NCBI GenBank assembly: GCA_016219235.1
Contig: JACRBO010000443.1
Location: forward strand, 1-5,977
DNA length: 5,977 nucleotides
Source: Chloroflexota bacterium
GTDB taxonomy: Bacteria > Chloroflexota > Anaerolineae > Fen-1058
Direction: 5' to 3'
The position numbers and the translations under genes were made by a program. The stretch's first letter is position 1; every line of letters starts with the position of its first letter. Below are positions 4,486 to 5,977 of the stretch, piece by piece. The notes under the pieces are model-generated. The model was not told where the DNA came from. It did no database searches and saw only the letters and a list, made by a program, of their open reading frames with translations.

Positions 4486-5977
4486 GAAACTTCGATTCTG
4501 GCTTAGCCTGTGCATCTTGTTGACCCTCGCGCAGGCGGCAACCTCGGTGCGCGCCGCCAACGGCGCCGCCACCCGCGCCGCCAACACCACCTACTACGTT
4601 TCCATGACCGACGGCCTCGACTCGAACAACGGATTGTCCATCGCCGCGCCCTTCAAAACGATCAGCAAGGTCAATGCGCTGAATTTGCAGCCGGGCGACC
4701 ACGTCCTCTTCAAATGCGGCGATGTGTGGCGCGGCGAGATGCTGATGATCACACATTCCGGCGCGTCGGGCAACCCGATCGTGTTTGGCGCGTACCCGAC
4801 GAGCGATTGCGCGAACAAGCCCGTGCTTTCCGGCGCACAATCGATCGTTGGCTGGTCAGTGTCCGGCGCCAATATTTACGTTGCGACCTTATCGGCGGCG
4901 ACGTTTCCTAACGGCCTTAATCAACTCTTTCGGAACGGGCAACGCCTGACGATGGGCCGCTGGCCCAATCTCGATGCGGGCGATGGCGGCTATGCCACCG
5001 TCTCGGCGCAGCCCGCCGCCAATCAACTTGCTACGGGCAGTTTGCCCGCTGTCGATTGGACCGGCGCGACGATTCACCTCAAGGTCATTCGGTGGTCGAT
5101 GGTCAATCGGGATGTCACCGGCCGCACTGGATCAACGTTGACGCTCAATGCCAACGTCACGTGTCCCTATACGACGAACTGTACCGGCTGGGGCTTCTTC
5201 ATCAACAATTCGCCGCACACGCTCGATCAAGACGGCGAGTGGTGGTACGACAAAGCGAATCGCAAAGTCTATCTTTTCGCCACGACCCATCCGGGCAGCG
5301 CGACGATCGAAGGATCCGTGATCGTGAAGACCGACGATCGCAACTGGGGCGCGATCAATCTCGGTACCGATTATGCCGCTCCCGTTCACGACATCGTCGT
5401 CGATAACTTTGAGATTCGCGACTGGTTCAGAAGCGGCATCGTCTCGCCGACCAATTTACATCCCGACGAAAACAGCGCCCTGACGGTGCGGAATAACACC
5501 CTTCGCAATGTGGACGATTCGGGCATCAATTTATGGAGTTGGGTGTGGGGGGCGAGTGACGGTCTGGATGGTTGGCGGGGCGGCCATGACATCCTCATTC
5601 AAAACAACGTGATCGACGGCGCGAATCACTTCGGCATTCACACGCCCGGCCGCGTGACGACGATCGAGGGCAATACCATCCGTAATATCGGCGTGATCGC
5701 CAATCTCAATGAATCGGGCATGGGCTGCGGCAAGACCGGCAGCGAAGGTACGTGCACGGAAGACGGCGCGGGGCTGCGCATCTATGTGGATGATGCGGCG
5801 CGATCGGGTTATGGTTTTACGGTGCGCTACAATCGCTTTGAAAATATCGGCTACAACGGCATTCAGATGTTTGGCAGCAGCAGCACCTTCGCCTACAACG
5901 TCTTCGATCAAACCTGCATCTCCAAAGGCGACGGCGGCGCGATCAACACCTTTGGCAGCGCTGTGCATGACATCCAG
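4484..5977 (+). CDS. Secreted right-handed parallel beta-helix protein, 3'-incomplete
   Basis: The frame is open from 4484 to the window end, 498 codons with no stop, so the C-terminus lies outside. A signal peptide is clear: MKLR, hydrophobic core about 5-17, cut probably after SVRA (residue 24). Residues 37-85 have the typical N-terminal cap YYVS..DG.DSNNG..APFKTI..VN.L..GD, followed by strands to about 130. A middle segment (about 130-285) contains GEWWYDKANRKVYLF, as in many polysaccharide-lyase-like beta-helix proteins. From about 300, Asn-rich rungs repeat: VRNNTLRNVDDSGI, IQNNVIDGANHFGI, IEGNTIRNIG and VRYNRFENIGYNGI. The fold is that of pectate lyase-like proteins; the product is probably an extracellular carbohydrate-active enzyme or binding protein, but no catalytic residues can be assigned. 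Start: GGAG at 4473-4476 is 7 nt before ATG 4484; ATG 4481 and GTG 4478 in the same frame are alternatives. Confidence 0.88.
   Translation, partial: MKLRFWLSLCILLTLAQAATSVRAANGAATRAANTTYYVSMTDGLDSNNGLSIAAPFKTISKVNALNLQPGDHVLFKCGDVWRGEMLMITHSGASGNPIVFGAYPTSDCANKPVLSGAQSIVGWSVSGANIYVATLSAATFPNGLNQLFRNGQRLTMGRWPNLDAGDGGYATVSAQPAANQLATGSLPAVDWTGATIHLKVIRWSMVNRDVTGRTGSTLTLNANVTCPYTTNCTGWGFFINNSPHTLDQDGEWWYDKANRKVYLFATTHPGSATIEGSVIVKTDDRNWGAINLGTDYAAPVHDIVVDNFEIRDWFRSGIVSPTNLHPDENSALTVRNNTLRNVDDSGINLWSWVWGASDGLDGWRGGHDILIQNNVIDGANHFGIHTPGRVTTIEGNTIRNIGVIANLNESGMGCGKTGSEGTCTEDGAGLRIYVDDAARSGYGFTVRYNRFENIGYNGIQMFGSSSTFAYNVFDQTCISKGDGGAINTFGSAVHDIQ

Noticed and set aside
4510..4911. Other open frames on both strands over 4460-5968
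   Set aside because: They overlap the beta-helix frame, which runs unbroken to the window end with a signal peptide and Asn-rich rungs; the overlapping frames have neither.
1..5977. tRNA or rRNA genes, integrase or attachment sites
   Set aside because: No cloverleaf with a T-loop consensus, rRNA-like stretch or recombinase motif was found on either strand by eye.

Overview
The window is about 6 kb of GC-rich bacterial DNA, compact and with all recognisable genes on the + strand. It looks like a chromosomal stretch from an environmental, non-model bacterium. My best guess is Chloroflexota. This rests on the style of the MFS protein, the secreted phosphodiester glycosidase joined to an NBR1/FW-like domain, and the 'GTCATTGCGAG...CTCGCAATGAC' palindromic repeats. 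That placement is recollection-based inference, not something proved by the sequence.

Layout, left to right. (1) 1-1248 is the 3' part of a major facilitator superfamily (MFS) efflux-type transporter. Its frame is open through the left edge, and the first ~123 bp are a diverged second copy of an internal segment of the same gene, exactly 750 bp (250 codons) away and in phase. The gene is therefore an internal duplication or a chimera of two paralogues. (2) 1249-1417 holds a strong hairpin and then a 28-codon small ORF with a near-perfect Shine-Dalgarno sequence. (3) 1418-2338 encodes a cytoplasmic alpha/beta hydrolase of noticeably lower GC. (4) 2339-2519 is a spacer with a TATACT box and a 13-residue upstream ORF. 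(5) 2520-3905 encodes an exported phosphodiester glycosidase (NAGPA family) with a C-terminal FW-like beta-sandwich; it starts with GTG. (6) 3906-4483 is non-coding: hairpins at the gene end, three tandem 124-bp units each containing an 85-bp imperfect palindrome (MITE/REP-like), and a promoter-like region with an inverted repeat over the next start codon. (7) 4484-5977 is the 5' part of a secreted right-handed parallel beta-helix protein that runs off the right edge without a stop.

The genes do not form an obvious single pathway. Two neighbouring products (phosphodiester glycosidase and beta-helix protein) are exported and plausibly act on extracellular or envelope polysaccharide, but they are separated by 578 bp of repeats and are probably separate transcription units. 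The MFS and hydrolase genes look like independent cargo. I do not see a convincing new defence, secretion or biosynthetic system. The most unusual observation is the internally duplicated or chimeric MFS gene, followed by the tandem palindromic repeat array.
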